A program made the position numbers and the translations under genes. A DNA stretch of 64,000 bases from Histoplasma ohiense (taxonomy: Eukaryota > Ascomycota > Eurotiomycetes > Onygenales > Ajellomycetaceae): NCBI GenBank assembly GCA_017607445.1, contig JAEVHH010000004.1, forward strand, positions 2,790,001 to 2,854,000, given 5' to 3'. The number at the start of each line of letters is the position of its first letter. The stretch's first letter is position 1. This document shows, one piece after another, positions 1 through 11,202 of the stretch. The notes below the pieces were generated by a model, which saw nothing but the letters and a program-made list of their open reading frames with translations, was not told where the DNA came from and did no database searches.

Positions 1-3000
1 CTCTGACTCATGCAATAAAATTTTATCTATCCAGTAAGATGGAATCTTGACAACCTCCCATCGTGGCCCCTTGTTCAAGAACTTGTTCACCTTGCCGTAG
101 AGGGTGTGAAGCGGGTTTGTGAGGACCATCAGTATCCGAGCAGCAAGCTCGCCAGCAATATACGGGAGCGGTGACTCTAGCCCAACATCTTTAGCAGTTT
201 CCAAAATTTCTCCGGCAAGAATGTAGATAGATTGGCTCTCCTCATATGTCGATTCCTAAAGGCCTTGTTAAAATCCGAAAGATAGTTTTCTTAGCACGCG
301 AGGTGGGAATCCTTACACGAATTTTGACCATAAAACGAGGTATTGCTGCACCTGCCTGCCTCCGGATTTCTTCATACTCTGAACACAGACAAAACATCAA
401 CTCGCCAATATGGCCTTTCTCCAGTGCAAGCTCAATTTCTTCTCTTTCCCACCGATTCAGGACTGGATGTGATTCGCTCTCAACAGGAAGCTTCCCAAAT
501 ATCTCAGTCAGATTGACGCGGGGTCTCTGAACTTGAGATTCGAATGTGGGAGAAACAACTTCAGTATTCAGTTTACGGTCATTTCCATCCTTGTCGACTG
601 CTAATTTGGCGTATTTAAATGCGTTTTTCAAAGCTGACCGCGCCTTTCTATTCTCCGTACTATCGATAACCGAACCAAGCACCCTCATCAAAGCTCCCTC
701 GTCCTCTCCAGCCACGTGTAATAGTCCAAGAAAGCGGGAGATCCAACTCGATATTACCGTTTGATTGTCCGGCTGCCCGCGTTTGATGACGAATGGCCAC
801 TGTTCCCTGATAACACTAACAAGAAGGCTGAGGTTCTCTTGCCCGCTACTAACCAAGGATTCGGCGAGATCTAGGTAGAAAACAGGCTTCTTGATCAATC
901 TTGTAATACAGTTGTCTAGAAACGACAGTTCTGTTGTAAGAGCAGCCCTATCGGATACGCAAATACTCAATAGAAGTGCGTTAAAAGAAGCTGGGCCTAG
1001 AATAACAGAGTTCTGGATTAATACATCTTGGATCAGGCTTTTTATGTCCTGGATGGGAGCTTGAATAGTGGTCATTTCGGTAAGCACTCGCAAAACAGAG
1101 ACAAAGGCAGAAAATTGGAGCGATTCTGTGTAAATCCAATTAGTTTACCTATTTGAAGAATATTAATCTTGCGGAATATATAATCTGTCTTACCTGGTTT
1201 CTGCCACCAACGCATCATGGGTAATTCCTGAGCAATAAGCAACAAGCTCTGTAACTGACTGATTAACAGCTCTTTATCGTCGGGCTCAGATTGGCCGTCA
1301 TTTAGCTGTTTCAAAACTTCCACCAGGATCAACGAAATATCAAATTTCTCTTCCAGAGCAACGGTGGGAATGACTCGATAAAACATGGAGAGCAGTTCAA
1401 GCACTGCATGTTGCTGCCGGAGATTATCCTTTGCAGTGTTTCGGAAGAGTAGTATGACGTCCTTTATCGAAGGGGATCTTCGGCAAAACTCCTCAACGAG
1501 TTTTGCAGCCGCTTGGGTCCAGAGTTCTTGCCCAGTTTTTCTATCCGCATTAAACATCCGAAGAACATTTTGTAGCTTTCGTAGAGCCGAAGTGACAGTT
1601 CGAACTGCGAATAAAGTAATAATGTCTGTATTTTGATTTAGACACCTTGTCAAGATTTTCTGCGTCAGGGGTCGAGGAAGTATGCTCTCGATCACAACAG
1701 TTACGGGCGGCGGCACGAGTACTGGGCTGCCCTTCCATCCGCAATTCGCAGGAATCGGAAGGTTGATTGTCGAGAAAAGAAAAGCAGACTCTCCTAACCA
1801 GCTTGGGGTAGGTTTAGGATCAGACGTGAACATTGTCCGTTTTGAGAAGAAATCAAATACTAGCTCGGGCGCAGCTTTGAAGATTTTTAATAGAAGTTCC
1901 ATTTGCAAAGTATCTGAGTCTGGGCGGAGAAACTGTATTAGTGTCGATAGGTTTCCGTTGCGAATAGGGACTGTAGTTTTATATTGATCAAAGTGGACGG
2001 GTGAGTCAAGCCCAAGGGATATTGCACCAACATCATCAGGTGGTAATACATCAGGATGGCTTCCAGTAGGGTACCATCCCGTTTCGGGAAGTAATACCCC
2101 CTTCTCCGAGTTCGTGCAAACAGCTAACAGCAGTTTATGAATTTCCTTTGGCACAGTTTCCTCGTTAAGCACAAGTTCATCGGACTCCTTCTCATATCCA
2201 TATAGAGTTACGAGTCGCTCAAGATTATGACGGTTTAGGAATCGGCTTTTAGCGTTCCGGGAAAGAGATGCATCGCTAACAATATGCTTGTCAATCGCCC
2301 GGATAATGTCGATTACAATGCCTCGAGAATCCTTGCGCACATCTTCCAAGAAAGCACGGATGAGTTTCCCTTGGCTGATGATGTCTTCTTTCGCGGCAGC
2401 GTTTTGGAAACTCAAGTTAGCAAGCAAATAACGCTGGGCGTTTCGGCGGAGTGTTGACTTCTGTCGATCATCAGACTCTGGATCTGCAGGGGATTTTCGG
2501 ACACTGAGGAAGATGTCAAGTCGTTTGAACGTGATTTCTCGCCGTCCATAAACAAGGCGTGCAACAGCACCCCCATCAACGCTCACAACCTCCGTAAGAA
2601 GTCGTAAGCAAGGAGAAATCAAATGCTCCTTGGTCTTGCTCGCGGTGAATGCGCGGTTAAATAGCTTGAGTTGCTCTTTTTGCAATAAAAACTTGCACAG
2701 GACCAATCCGAAATCCCTAAACTCTAACTGGCTAGAAATCGTCTTCAAAAAAAGCGCCAGCACTGATGGGATCAATGAGAGTAGAGGCTCGTGATTATTG
2801 CTCTCTGCAAAGCTCCATGTTTGAAGCAAATCATGGAAGCAGCTCGCCTGGGTCTCATTGCCCGCGTTCACAAGCTGGGAATCGCAATAAGCTTTGAGGA
2901 TGCGAAGCTTTTTCGCCTTTTCGTTCACTTTCTCAGCCTCGTTGATTGAAGCGAGGAAGTCCTTAAAATACCGAACACCTAATTGATAAATCAGGGACTT

Positions 3001-3286
3001 GTCCGCCGTGGTAAAATACCAGTATAGAAGTGGCAATAGAATGGAAAAGAATCTGCATACCCTGTTTCAATTCCCGGGAAGCACTCTGCTGGAAGGCGAG
3101 GAGATTACGCAGTTGTGTGTGGGAAGTGATTGTCACAGATGGCATTTGCGTAGCAGCAGAGTCAACATCGATTTTCCTCCTCTTTGCGCGAGAGGTGTCT
3201 TCCTGGAAATGCGCCATCTTCCAGCGCTGATGATTGTTGCTGTTGCTGTCATGAGAAATCCGCTGAATTTTTTGGAGCTTTGGCAT
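1..3286 (-). CDS. URB1: URB1/Npa1 ribosome biogenesis protein (3' end outside window)
   Basis: Large nucleolar HEAT-like protein of the Npa1/Urb1 family, needed in the family for early 60S pre-ribosome assembly. Four exons in this window: 3061-3286, 1194-2978, 317-1125 and 1-255, giving 1025 residues before the edge; the C-terminal part is cut off. Introns 2979-3060, 1126-1193 and 256-316 have GTATGC, GTAAGA and GTAAGG donors, and all phases agree. The N-terminus carries a basic nuclear-type stretch (RAKRRK). The recognisable Npa1 block includes KQGVRYFKDFLASINE across intron 1 and VARLVYGRREITFKRLD. Start chosen at the first ATG of the exon frame near the conserved block; a second in-frame Met (KMAHFQED) is possible. 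ESF1, another pre-rRNA factor, lies just upstream on the same strand. Confidence 0.9.
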
Positions 3287-3569
3287 AAAATTTCGTTGTG
3301 TCCTGTGATTGGTCGCTGGGCAACCCTGAAGATGGACAGCCGAAAAGGGCAAATCCGATACAGTTCAGGCTCTCCTGTTGTTAATTGGCTGTCTGGCAAC
3401 CCAGATGGGTCTTACGGGATCAGCCAGGAATAAATTCCTAAGGATGGAGTTATTTTGGCTATATGTACATACTATTGCTAGAGAATGTCTTCCAATGAAG
3501 TCCCTGTTTTGTAGCTTACGGAACGCCATTCGTTCTGGAAAGATGTTTTTATACAATTTTTCACTTGTA
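3287..3569. other. URB1-ESF1 spacer
   Basis: This 283-bp gap holds the URB1 promoter and the ESF1 3' end. No ORF here looks real. An A/T box (CAATTTTTCA at 3554-3563, TGAAAAATTG on the coding strand) resembles the RRPE element of ribosome-biogenesis genes. Confidence 0.5.
3554..3563 (-). promoter_or_regulatory. RRPE-like box upstream of URB1
   Basis: TGAAAAATTG on the minus strand is close to the fungal RRPE consensus (TGAAAAATTT). It lies about 270 bp upstream of the URB1 start. The match is short, and function is inferred only from gene class. Confidence 0.3.
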
Positions 3570-5940
3570 CTATTTGCGATTTGATCCTTTCAGTCCTCCC
3601 TTTAAACGTTCCACCAATTTATTCAAATCACCAGCGTCGGCAACATTCTCTACATCCTTGTATTGAGTCCCTTTCCTCCTCTTCTTCATTCCCGGCCCAG
3701 GAAATCCCCGATCAACGACATCATCATCCTTATTCCGCCTCCTTTTTCGACCTTCTTCCAACAATGCCTTCATACCCTCTGTTGCCTTGAACCGTGGATT
3801 TGAAGGATCAATTGCAAACTCGTGATTTTCCCAAATCCGTTGGAATCGCGTATCCTCAACGTCGACCTTAAAATCGTCCGTCGGATGTTCAATGTCGCCT
3901 TTCTTTCCCTTCTTGTGTTTCCCGCCTTTGCGGGCTCGTTTTTGTGCCTTCTCGATATCCTTCATATCAAAATGTTTAATATGTGAAGTTTTGTCGTCGA
4001 TCATGAGGAGTTCAAGCTCAGCACGTTTCGCAGCGGTGGCGGCTTCATCTGCTTCACGCTCTTCGCGTTTCTTGCGTCTTTCCTCTCTGCGATAAGCTGC
4101 TGCAGCTGCAGCGTCCTGTTCAGGAGCAGTAAAGAAAGGATCATCAAAGCCCAAGTCCTCCTTTCCATCTTTTGAGCCTTCAGGCGCAATGTTTTCGGCT
4201 TGATTGCCCTCCGCTGGCAGAGGCTCACCATTCCTAGCGGACTTCATTCTCGCCTTTCGTCTTGCCTTTCGTTCCTTCTCCTTCCGTACGTACTTTTCTG
4301 CTGTCGTCTCCTCCTTCTGTGGTTCGTTCTCAAAAACGTTTCCGCCAGATGTTCCAGTGGAAAGACCTGTCGAGAACGTGATTTCCATATCACCGACCGG
4401 CCCTTTACTCTTAGATACCGTTGAAGATTTATCTTTGCTGAAACCAAGCAAAGCTCGTATCTTCTCTCGCGCAGCCTCCTTTTTGCTTCGTATAACATGA
4501 GCGGTGGTCACAATTGTACCATCTCCAGATGTAGCATCGATAACCTCTACTCCGCCATCTTCATCACCGTCCTCATTATCAGAGCTATCGCTACCCAAAT
4601 ATGCTTTGAGATCATTCTCATCAAGCTCTTTCCTCCCACCCTTGAATGCTCTTGCTTGTGTTTCCTTCCGACTTGTATCATCCGCATCCCACGTAAGTTT
4701 GACCTTACTGTGCTGCAAGGCATCAGTAACGAAATCATTAGGTTTGTATCCGTCGGGAATCCTGTCACATTCATCTCTGGGGGTATCATTTGAGAAATCG
4801 GTTTCGTCCGGGACGAATCTAAGGTCGAAAAAGTTTGCACTGCTCATATATTCAGTCCCATCCACAGCGTCATAAATATGTTTCGCAACGTTTTCAGATG
4901 AGCAGATCAGAATGGCGTAAAAGTAACGGAGCCTTTCAAGCTGATATTTTCGTAGATGGACGGAAGCAAACTCGTCCCCTTGATCTTCTTTAATGAGAGA
5001 ATGTTTGATTTTCTCTTCTTCCTCTTCCTCATCTAAGACCTCACTCCCCAATTCACTATCTTCCAGATCGCTTTCTTCATCCTCTTTTGTTGAAGCAAAA
5101 ATTTCCTTGGGCGGCCCCTCCATTTCCTCTCTCTCCATCCTCTGACGCCCAAATTCACTCGGATATATCGAGACTTTATGTATACTCCCTCCAGGTGGCA
5201 AGAAGCTCGAGAAGACAGCCATCAAATCTTTCGCGCGAATATTATCCCAATCAAGATTGACAACCGCGATTCGTCTACTGACATCGCCAAGTGGTACATC
5301 GCTTTGTTGCTGGTTGGGAAACTGCACTTCCTCTACCTCATCTTCCACGTCCTCATCCTCCTCAGTCGAACTCTCATCTGATGAAGAGTCGGAGAATTTT
5401 CTATCCCTTGCAGGATCGTAACCCCGCTTATCCACCTTGTGCAGTTCCTTTTCTACTACTGCATCATAATCCACGCTCATATCACTCTCTTCTTCATCAC
5501 TGTATTTCCCCTCTTGCTTTGCTTCATCCTGTTCGTCTGCCTCATCAATTCTATAGAATCTCTCCAGGTGCTTTTTCGTATCGTCCCTCCTCAACCTCCT
5601 CCCGTACCTGTCAACAGCAGCATTTTTTGAAAAATCTTCATCGCGCAGCATGTGCGCAAATCGCTTGTCAAGTTTGACATGTGTATGTTTCTTGCTGGGG
5701 AGTCTGTATCGGGGGTCGGTTTGGATGTTGGCGAAGCGCGGATCAGCTGTAAAAATTTCGAAAATGGGTCAGCATGATGGGTACAAAGTACACTATTTTC
5801 TGCCATACTTTTGTCCTTGACAGGAAATGAGAGATAGGGTTATATGGCCCGCACATACTTATAACTGGTCCAGTTCTGTGTTTGTCCGTTGAGCGGGATT
5901 TTGTCCATTTGGGGGACGCATTCTTCCCCGAGTCACGCAT
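3570..5940 (-). CDS. ESF1: ESF1 pre-rRNA processing protein
   Basis: Nucleolar factor for 18S rRNA maturation (Esf1/ABT-like family with an NUC153 region). Two exons, 5859-5940 and 3570-5746, with a 112-nt intron 5747-5858 (GTATGT donor, TTTACAG acceptor). The junction reads GPVITDPRFANIQ, the conserved family N-terminus, which fixes the start at 5940. The 752-residue product has long acidic runs (EEDEDVEDEVEE, LDEEEEEEK), an RRM-like central part (RIAVVNLDWDNIRAKDL), a Lys/Arg-rich coiled region, and near the C-terminus the NUC153-type segment DTRFQRIWENHEFAIDPSNP followed by basic residues. The length is typical of fungal Esf1. It is transcribed in the same direction as URB1. Confidence 0.95.
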
Positions 5941-6461
5941 GGTGACTTTCCAAATATCAATAATATTGGTTATGGAATTAAGGATTTCTCAAAGGAAAAA
6001 AAAAATCATTAAAAGTAAAAGGGAATCATTGCAGAAAAAGTATGGGCTACATACACCCTTCTTCTAGGTATTTCTTAACAAGTGTGAAGTAGTTCAAAAT
6101 TTTTGGTGCTCAGTGGATTGACGTACAGAGGACGCTATGCTGGTCCGTGCACTTGTTCTTTTTTCTTTTTTTTGTGAATCTTAATCTCCCTACACAGGGA
6201 ATCCCTCACCCTGACACCCACCTATATTTACGGTACCTCCATGTAAAGTATATCCAAAGAAACCTATATTCATTTCAAATAATACGATATTAGGTTCATA
6301 TAAGAGACGGTGTATAGGTATAAATTTAAAAACTATTACCCTCAAACGCCCCTCGACACTTTCCAAATGATGATTATACGAAAACAAAAGGACAAGCAGA
6401 GGAAATATTCACATTTGCTGGAAATTGGAAGAAACGTCAGCAAAACACATATATGGATCAT
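5941..6461. other. Spacer upstream of ESF1 and downstream of URK1
   Basis: AT-rich 520-bp spacer with A runs around 5997-6005 and T runs around 6158-6173. Contains an RRPE-like box at 6095-6106. No coding signal recognised. Confidence 0.6.
6095..6106 (-). promoter_or_regulatory. RRPE-like box upstream of ESF1
   Basis: The forward strand reads CAAAATTTTTGG, so the coding strand carries AAAAATTTT, a full core match to RRPE. It sits about 155 bp upstream of the ESF1 start, a plausible promoter position for a ribosome-biogenesis gene. Confidence 0.4.
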
Positions 6462-8262
6462 CTAACATCCAAAGTAACGCTTCTCAATCCATCTTGACTC
6501 CCCCTCATCCTCTATCCGGCCCACTACAGCCTTCACCTCGGGATAGACAGCGGTTAGTCTCTGCAATCCGCGTTTTCCTGCGGCGAACGTTACAAAGACG
6601 ATACGGCCTTCGTCTACTCCATGGTCGATGAGGACTCGCACTGCCATCAATGCAGCCCCACCACTTGACATTTGTGGATCAAGCAGTATGACAGCGGCGT
6701 GGTCATTGATGTCCTGGGGCAATTTAAGATAATGCAGTTCAGGCTCCCCTGTGCTGTAATTTGTTTGAATGAGAACGCGGCCAGTTATGCAGTCAGGAAT
6801 CGTTCGTTTCAAACCAGTTTCTAGGCAAGAGCCGCCACGAAGGATTGCAACAGCAGATATTGTGCCTGCGGGTCGCAGGCCATGATAGATATGTTGGTCA
6901 GGTGTGGCCACTGTAGCGGGGACGAATGGGATGGTATCTAGGGCACTGTCTTATCTCTTAGCTCACAAAACTATTTTTGGATGAAAAAGATAAGCAATAA
7001 CCAAGAGAAGTCAAGAAATACCGTTCTATCATAAGGCATGCCAGCCGGTCAAAGTAAAACACAAAATCTACTTGTTCTGTATGTGGGTTTTGTAAAATGG
7101 TGTTTATACCCACCAACTGTGGCGTCTGGCCCATGATAATAACATTCGTGGATAGGGGTTGCTCTTCAACTTGTTTGCCTAGCCTCTGTAGCTCAAGATA
7201 ATGGGCTTCAGATTTCTCTCGAAGGTTTCGTTGGATATGCTTGACCACCATATCTGCTTTCGTCAATTCGGATGATCAATGTAAACAACTAAAAAGCCAT
7301 GGCGCATACCTATGGCGGTCTTATTTTCAATGCCTCGGGGGATAATGATGTCTTCGCAATGGTCAACTCTGAATTCCTTTGCCTTGTTGAAGGGGAATAA
7401 TACCAGATATGTGACGTTGAGGCTCAACAAATCGTGTATATGATGGTTTTACAAATTTGAACCATTGCTTGATGACACCGTCTATCGTTCTTCCCCTATC
7501 TCGGACGTCTCGCAGAACTTGAATTGCTGTCATTAGTCGTACGATCTTCTGAAAACGAAAGAACGTACACTAGAGCATTTTCGGAGTTTTTCTTACTTCT
7601 TCTCCCAAGGCAAACGTCCATATCAGCTTCCACGAAAATCTAATTCCGTTAGCTAGGGAGAGTCAAAATTTACAAGATCTTGCTACATGCCTTGACATCC
7701 AGCATATCGGCTACTCTTGAATCAGTGAAAGCTAGTATTCCTTCGAGGATAACAACATGCGGGGAGTATAAAGACGTGGTCCTCTCTTCCCGTTGATGTT
7801 TCTCGAAGGAATATATAGGTATTTCTACCTTTCGGCTACAAGGGAATGACTTAATTAGCAAGGAACTACAGACATTAGATTTTCTAGCATCTGTTGCCAG
7901 ATCTTACCCCTTTTTGAGGGACTGGAGAGTATCCACGAGGAGGTCAAAATCAATCGCGTCCGGTGAATCGAAATCATATTCATTATCATGCGCAATAGCA
8001 TTTTGCTTGGGGGTAAGGGTTTTATAAAATGAGTCCTTTATTAATATTCCACATTAGTCCTATATGCCACGCTAATATGATGTGCCCCATCAATGCTAAA
8101 TACCATGACGAGAATTACCACCCATGGCAAGTTGAGCGAATTGATGATTTCCAGTGCAACTGATGATTTGCCAGATCCTGAACCGCCTGCAATTCCAATT
8201 ATGGTCATGTCCGCCCACGGCGGGGAGTATCGGGCTCGGAGCTCCGCCATGGCTAGTATCAT
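6462..8262 (-). CDS. URK1: Uridine/cytidine kinase with C-terminal UPRT-like domain
   Basis: Pyrimidine-salvage kinase phosphorylating uridine and cytidine to UMP and CMP. Eight exons: 8104-8262, 7908-8035, 7691-7835, 7597-7639, 7404-7517, 7310-7351, 7022-7253, 6462-6945; every phase closes, giving about 448 residues. The P-loop is GIAGGSGSGKSS, and NLPWVVILVMDSFYK follows across intron 1. The later kinase parts VVILEGILAF and GRTIDGVIKQWFKFVKPSY are intact. The C-terminal 160 residues are UPRT-like with a PRPP-type loop, DPQMSSGGAA. The usual uracil-binding end (GDxGDRxFG) is altered to DEGESRWIEKRYFG, so that half is probably non-catalytic, as is common in this family. Intron 3 (7640-7690) starts with GC rather than GT. 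The true N-terminus is uncertain: an in-frame stop lies near 8305, and a further 5' exon is possible. Confidence 0.9.
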
Positions 8263-8736
8263 ACGACTCGAGGGGTTGGACTTCGTGAAACTACCATGCG
8301 ACCCTGGTCATGGGTCTCGAAGTAGTTGGCAATGAAATAACAAGGTAGTCTATTTCCCCCACTCCATGCCATGAACTAAAAATGGGATATCAATAAGTAT
8401 TATATGGGAATACAGATAAACATTTGATCCTGTTCATTGTCTCTCAATAGAATATTGCGGTCAGCTCAACGGAGGTGGAGGTCATTTGATCACGTGGATA
8501 TACCAAGGGCTTGGCATTTGCTGAGTCAGAAGAGCCTCGCACGACCTTTTTCTTCATCTTTTCCTCCTCATTCCAACTCATTCCCATTCCCGTCACCAGA
8601 CGCTCGCTCCCCAGCTGCCTGTCATCCCATCCCATGGCTTGCGAGCTGAAGGGGCCCTCATCCCGCCAGATATCGAGTCTACAGTCCTCCCGCACTCTTC
8701 TTGTTGCAAGATCGGGATAGCCAGGTATCAATAATC
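8263..8736. promoter_or_regulatory. Divergent URK1/GID8 promoter region
   Basis: Head-to-head spacer of 474 bp between two start codons. It contains TGATCACGTGG, with an E-box CACGTG at 8491-8496, and a C/T-rich tract near 8545-8600. It may also hold an unrecognised first exon of URK1. Confidence 0.5.
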
Positions 8737-10029
8737 ATGACTTCTGCCAACTTCGTACGTGGCATCCCCGTCTGCTTTTTTCAGCACCGTGGGAATACTG
8801 AACGTTCCAGATGTCTCCAACCCCTTCTACTACCACGCCAACATGGCATCATTTCGAAAGGAAGGTGGAGGATGTGAAGCCATCAAAGACGTGAGTCCAT
8901 ATTTCCCATATGTTTTCTCTCTTCCAGCTATTTCCTTATGATGTGTTTACAAAAATCAAGTTGGGAATCTCTCTGAAAAACACCTGAAGAGAATATATTA
9001 ACTTGTCCTTCTGATCTACAAATAATACCCCCTGTATTATCTTTATTCAGCCTGCCATAGGTATCTAGCTAACTTGTCTATTTTAAAGTGATATCAATTT
9101 TCTTGTTATGGATTATCTTGTCGCGAATGGCTACCCATCCGCTGCACAGAAATTTGCTATAGAAGCTAATATCCAACCCAAGCCCGATGTGGAGTCGATC
9201 CAAGAACGGGTGGATATTCGAAATGCTATTCATTCGGGAGATATTCAGTCTGCTATCGAGAAATTAAACGAGTTGAACCCTCAGGTACAGCCTTAGCCCT
9301 CTTACTTTGCTACTCTCTTTTACCCCTAGATATTTAAGCATATATCTCCTTGCTATGATTAAATTTGTTTCATGCACCACTCATATACCTCCTCGGTATT
9401 GATGAAAAAAACTCATCTTCAGTCCTCAGTATGACCAGCAATCGCTAGTGCTGCTTAATATGCATCATTGCCATAGATTACCCCACCTCTTGCTAACAGG
9501 TGACTTGCAGATTTTAGACAATAATCCTTCTCTTCACTTTGCTCTTCTGCGATTGCAGCTAGTTGAGTTGATACGGACCAGTACATCCACTCCAAACGGA
9601 GACATTACTCCTGCTCTAGACTTTGCGACGTCCCATCTCGCTCCTCGAGCACCCACTAATCCACAGTTCCTGGAGGACCTTGAAAGGACACTATCACTCC
9701 TTATATTCCCATCTGATAATCTTGCCCCTTCGTTAGCTGCGCTGCTGGATCCGGAGCTCAGGAAAAGCATTGCGAATCGCGTAAATGAAGCCATTTTACA
9801 AAGTCAAGGCGCGCGGCGTGAGGCTCGCCTACGTAACCTTGTCAAACTCAGGTCCTGGGCAGAACAGAAGGCGCGCGAGGCGAAGAAAGACTTGCCTGAA
9901 AAAATAGACATTGGCCTCGAGCAAGACAGGAACAGCAATAATAACAGTAACCAAAACGAACCCCAAAATGGAGGCACTGATGATGCTATTATGCATGAAC
10001 ATGAGGAGGTAGATCCAATGATATCTTAG
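8737..10029 (+). CDS. GID8: GID complex subunit 8 (LisH-CTLH-CRA protein)
   Basis: Scaffold subunit of the GID/CTLH E3 ubiquitin ligase, which in yeast degrades gluconeogenic enzymes. Four exons, 8737-8754, 8811-8890, 9089-9284 and 9511-10029, give 270 residues. A short first exon (MTSANF) joins the conserved HFERKVEDVKPSKTDINFLV block. The LisH motif (LVMDYLVANGYPSAAQKFA) is at about residues 36-60, and the CTLH domain (RNAIHSGDIQSAIEKLNEL then ILDNNPSLHFALLRLQLVEL) spans the third intron. A CRA domain follows to about residue 215, then an Asn/Gln-rich tail. Length and domain order match fungal Gid8. Introns 2 and 3 (198 and 226 nt) are longer than most here. Confidence 0.93.
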
Positions 10030-11202
10030 TTCAGCAAATACCACGCTAACACTAGCTCGGAACTGTATTCACTTTTCGAGCAATGAAAATGCATCCGCTG
10101 CGACTTATCTTCTTATGTCTCCTTATATTTCTTCTTTCGGATTTGTGTCTGTACTTTAGCGCGGCGTTTGGAGTCTTTTATGATTCATGGTTCCAAAGGA
10201 CTGATTCGCCCTGAAAGAGCTAACCGAACTGAAATTCCATTGGAGTTCGAATTATTATATCCTAGAATGTGAGTGCATCCGGCATCGCTCAATGGGCCGA
10301 TTAGGGATGGCTGTGGAATTGTGTTTCGTCCTTTTCACACCTTTACACTCGACTTGCCAATGAGATATTTGTACTTATCTATCGCACTATTTCGATTTTT
10401 GGGCAACATCAAATACGTCCCATACAAGTTAATGTTACATATTAATATATATATATATTCATTCCCTTCATAAAACTAAGCCTCCCATATAGATAAAGAC
10501 CAGAGCCCTACATGTGGACATATACAAGGTTAACGACCTAGCACGAAGAGGGATTTATGGTAGTCGACCAAGTCAAAGTGATAGCCAACGCACCAAGCGG
10601 GGAAATCCATCCAAAACAGAAGAGAACCAGAAACCGCAAAAACACCGTCTAAAGAAAATAATGCCACAGATGAAAAATGTATGCTCCGAACGTTTGGATA
10701 TACAAAAGTCAAATGTTTCTCTAAAGAAAAAGTTTGGTGATTGGAATCTCGCCCTCTCCGTCGAAGAGTCAACTGTTCAAGGAAATCTATATTTGACTTG
10801 ATTGTATAAAGAGGACGGCAAATGGGCTGCCATTATGCCCGTTTTTATCAACTTCGAAACGCGTAGGCTAAAAGGAGATATCAGTGAATAGTATTGGTAA
10901 ATAAATAAGTTTGTAGGGTATCGCTCGCATCTATGGAAATCGGGTTTCATGGCCTTGGCTTATATGTTTATTTTTATATGGCGGAAAGATAATAAAGAAA
11001 ATGTTGGCTTGCACAGGGTATAACAATAACATGCTCCTCCTGTTAAAAGCTTGTCATATCTGTATCAACGCGCGAGTTAGATACGTTAACGTCCAAGGTT
11101 TTCAACCAATAGGTCATTGTCAAATTCACTGAACGGCATATACAATCATGGAAGGATGGGGACTGTGGCGCTTTTAATTTCAAGTTGAACTTTTCCAGTT
11201 TT
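10030..11202. other. Convergent GID8/NDE1 intergenic region
   Basis: 1.17-kb spacer between two 3' ends. AT-rich, with a short (TA)n run at about 10445-10457. The ORFs visible in it have no recognisable family or intron structure; I see no gene. Confidence 0.6.

Noticed and set aside
8444..8731. Minus-strand 95-codon ORF in the URK1/GID8 promoter, considered as URK1 exon 1
   Set aside because: No donor/acceptor pair links it in frame to the kinase exon; the peptide lacks family resemblance.
10514..10801. 95-codon plus ORF in the GID8/NDE1 spacer
   Set aside because: Low-complexity, Lys/Ser-rich, no homology that I recognise, in a 3'-3' gap.
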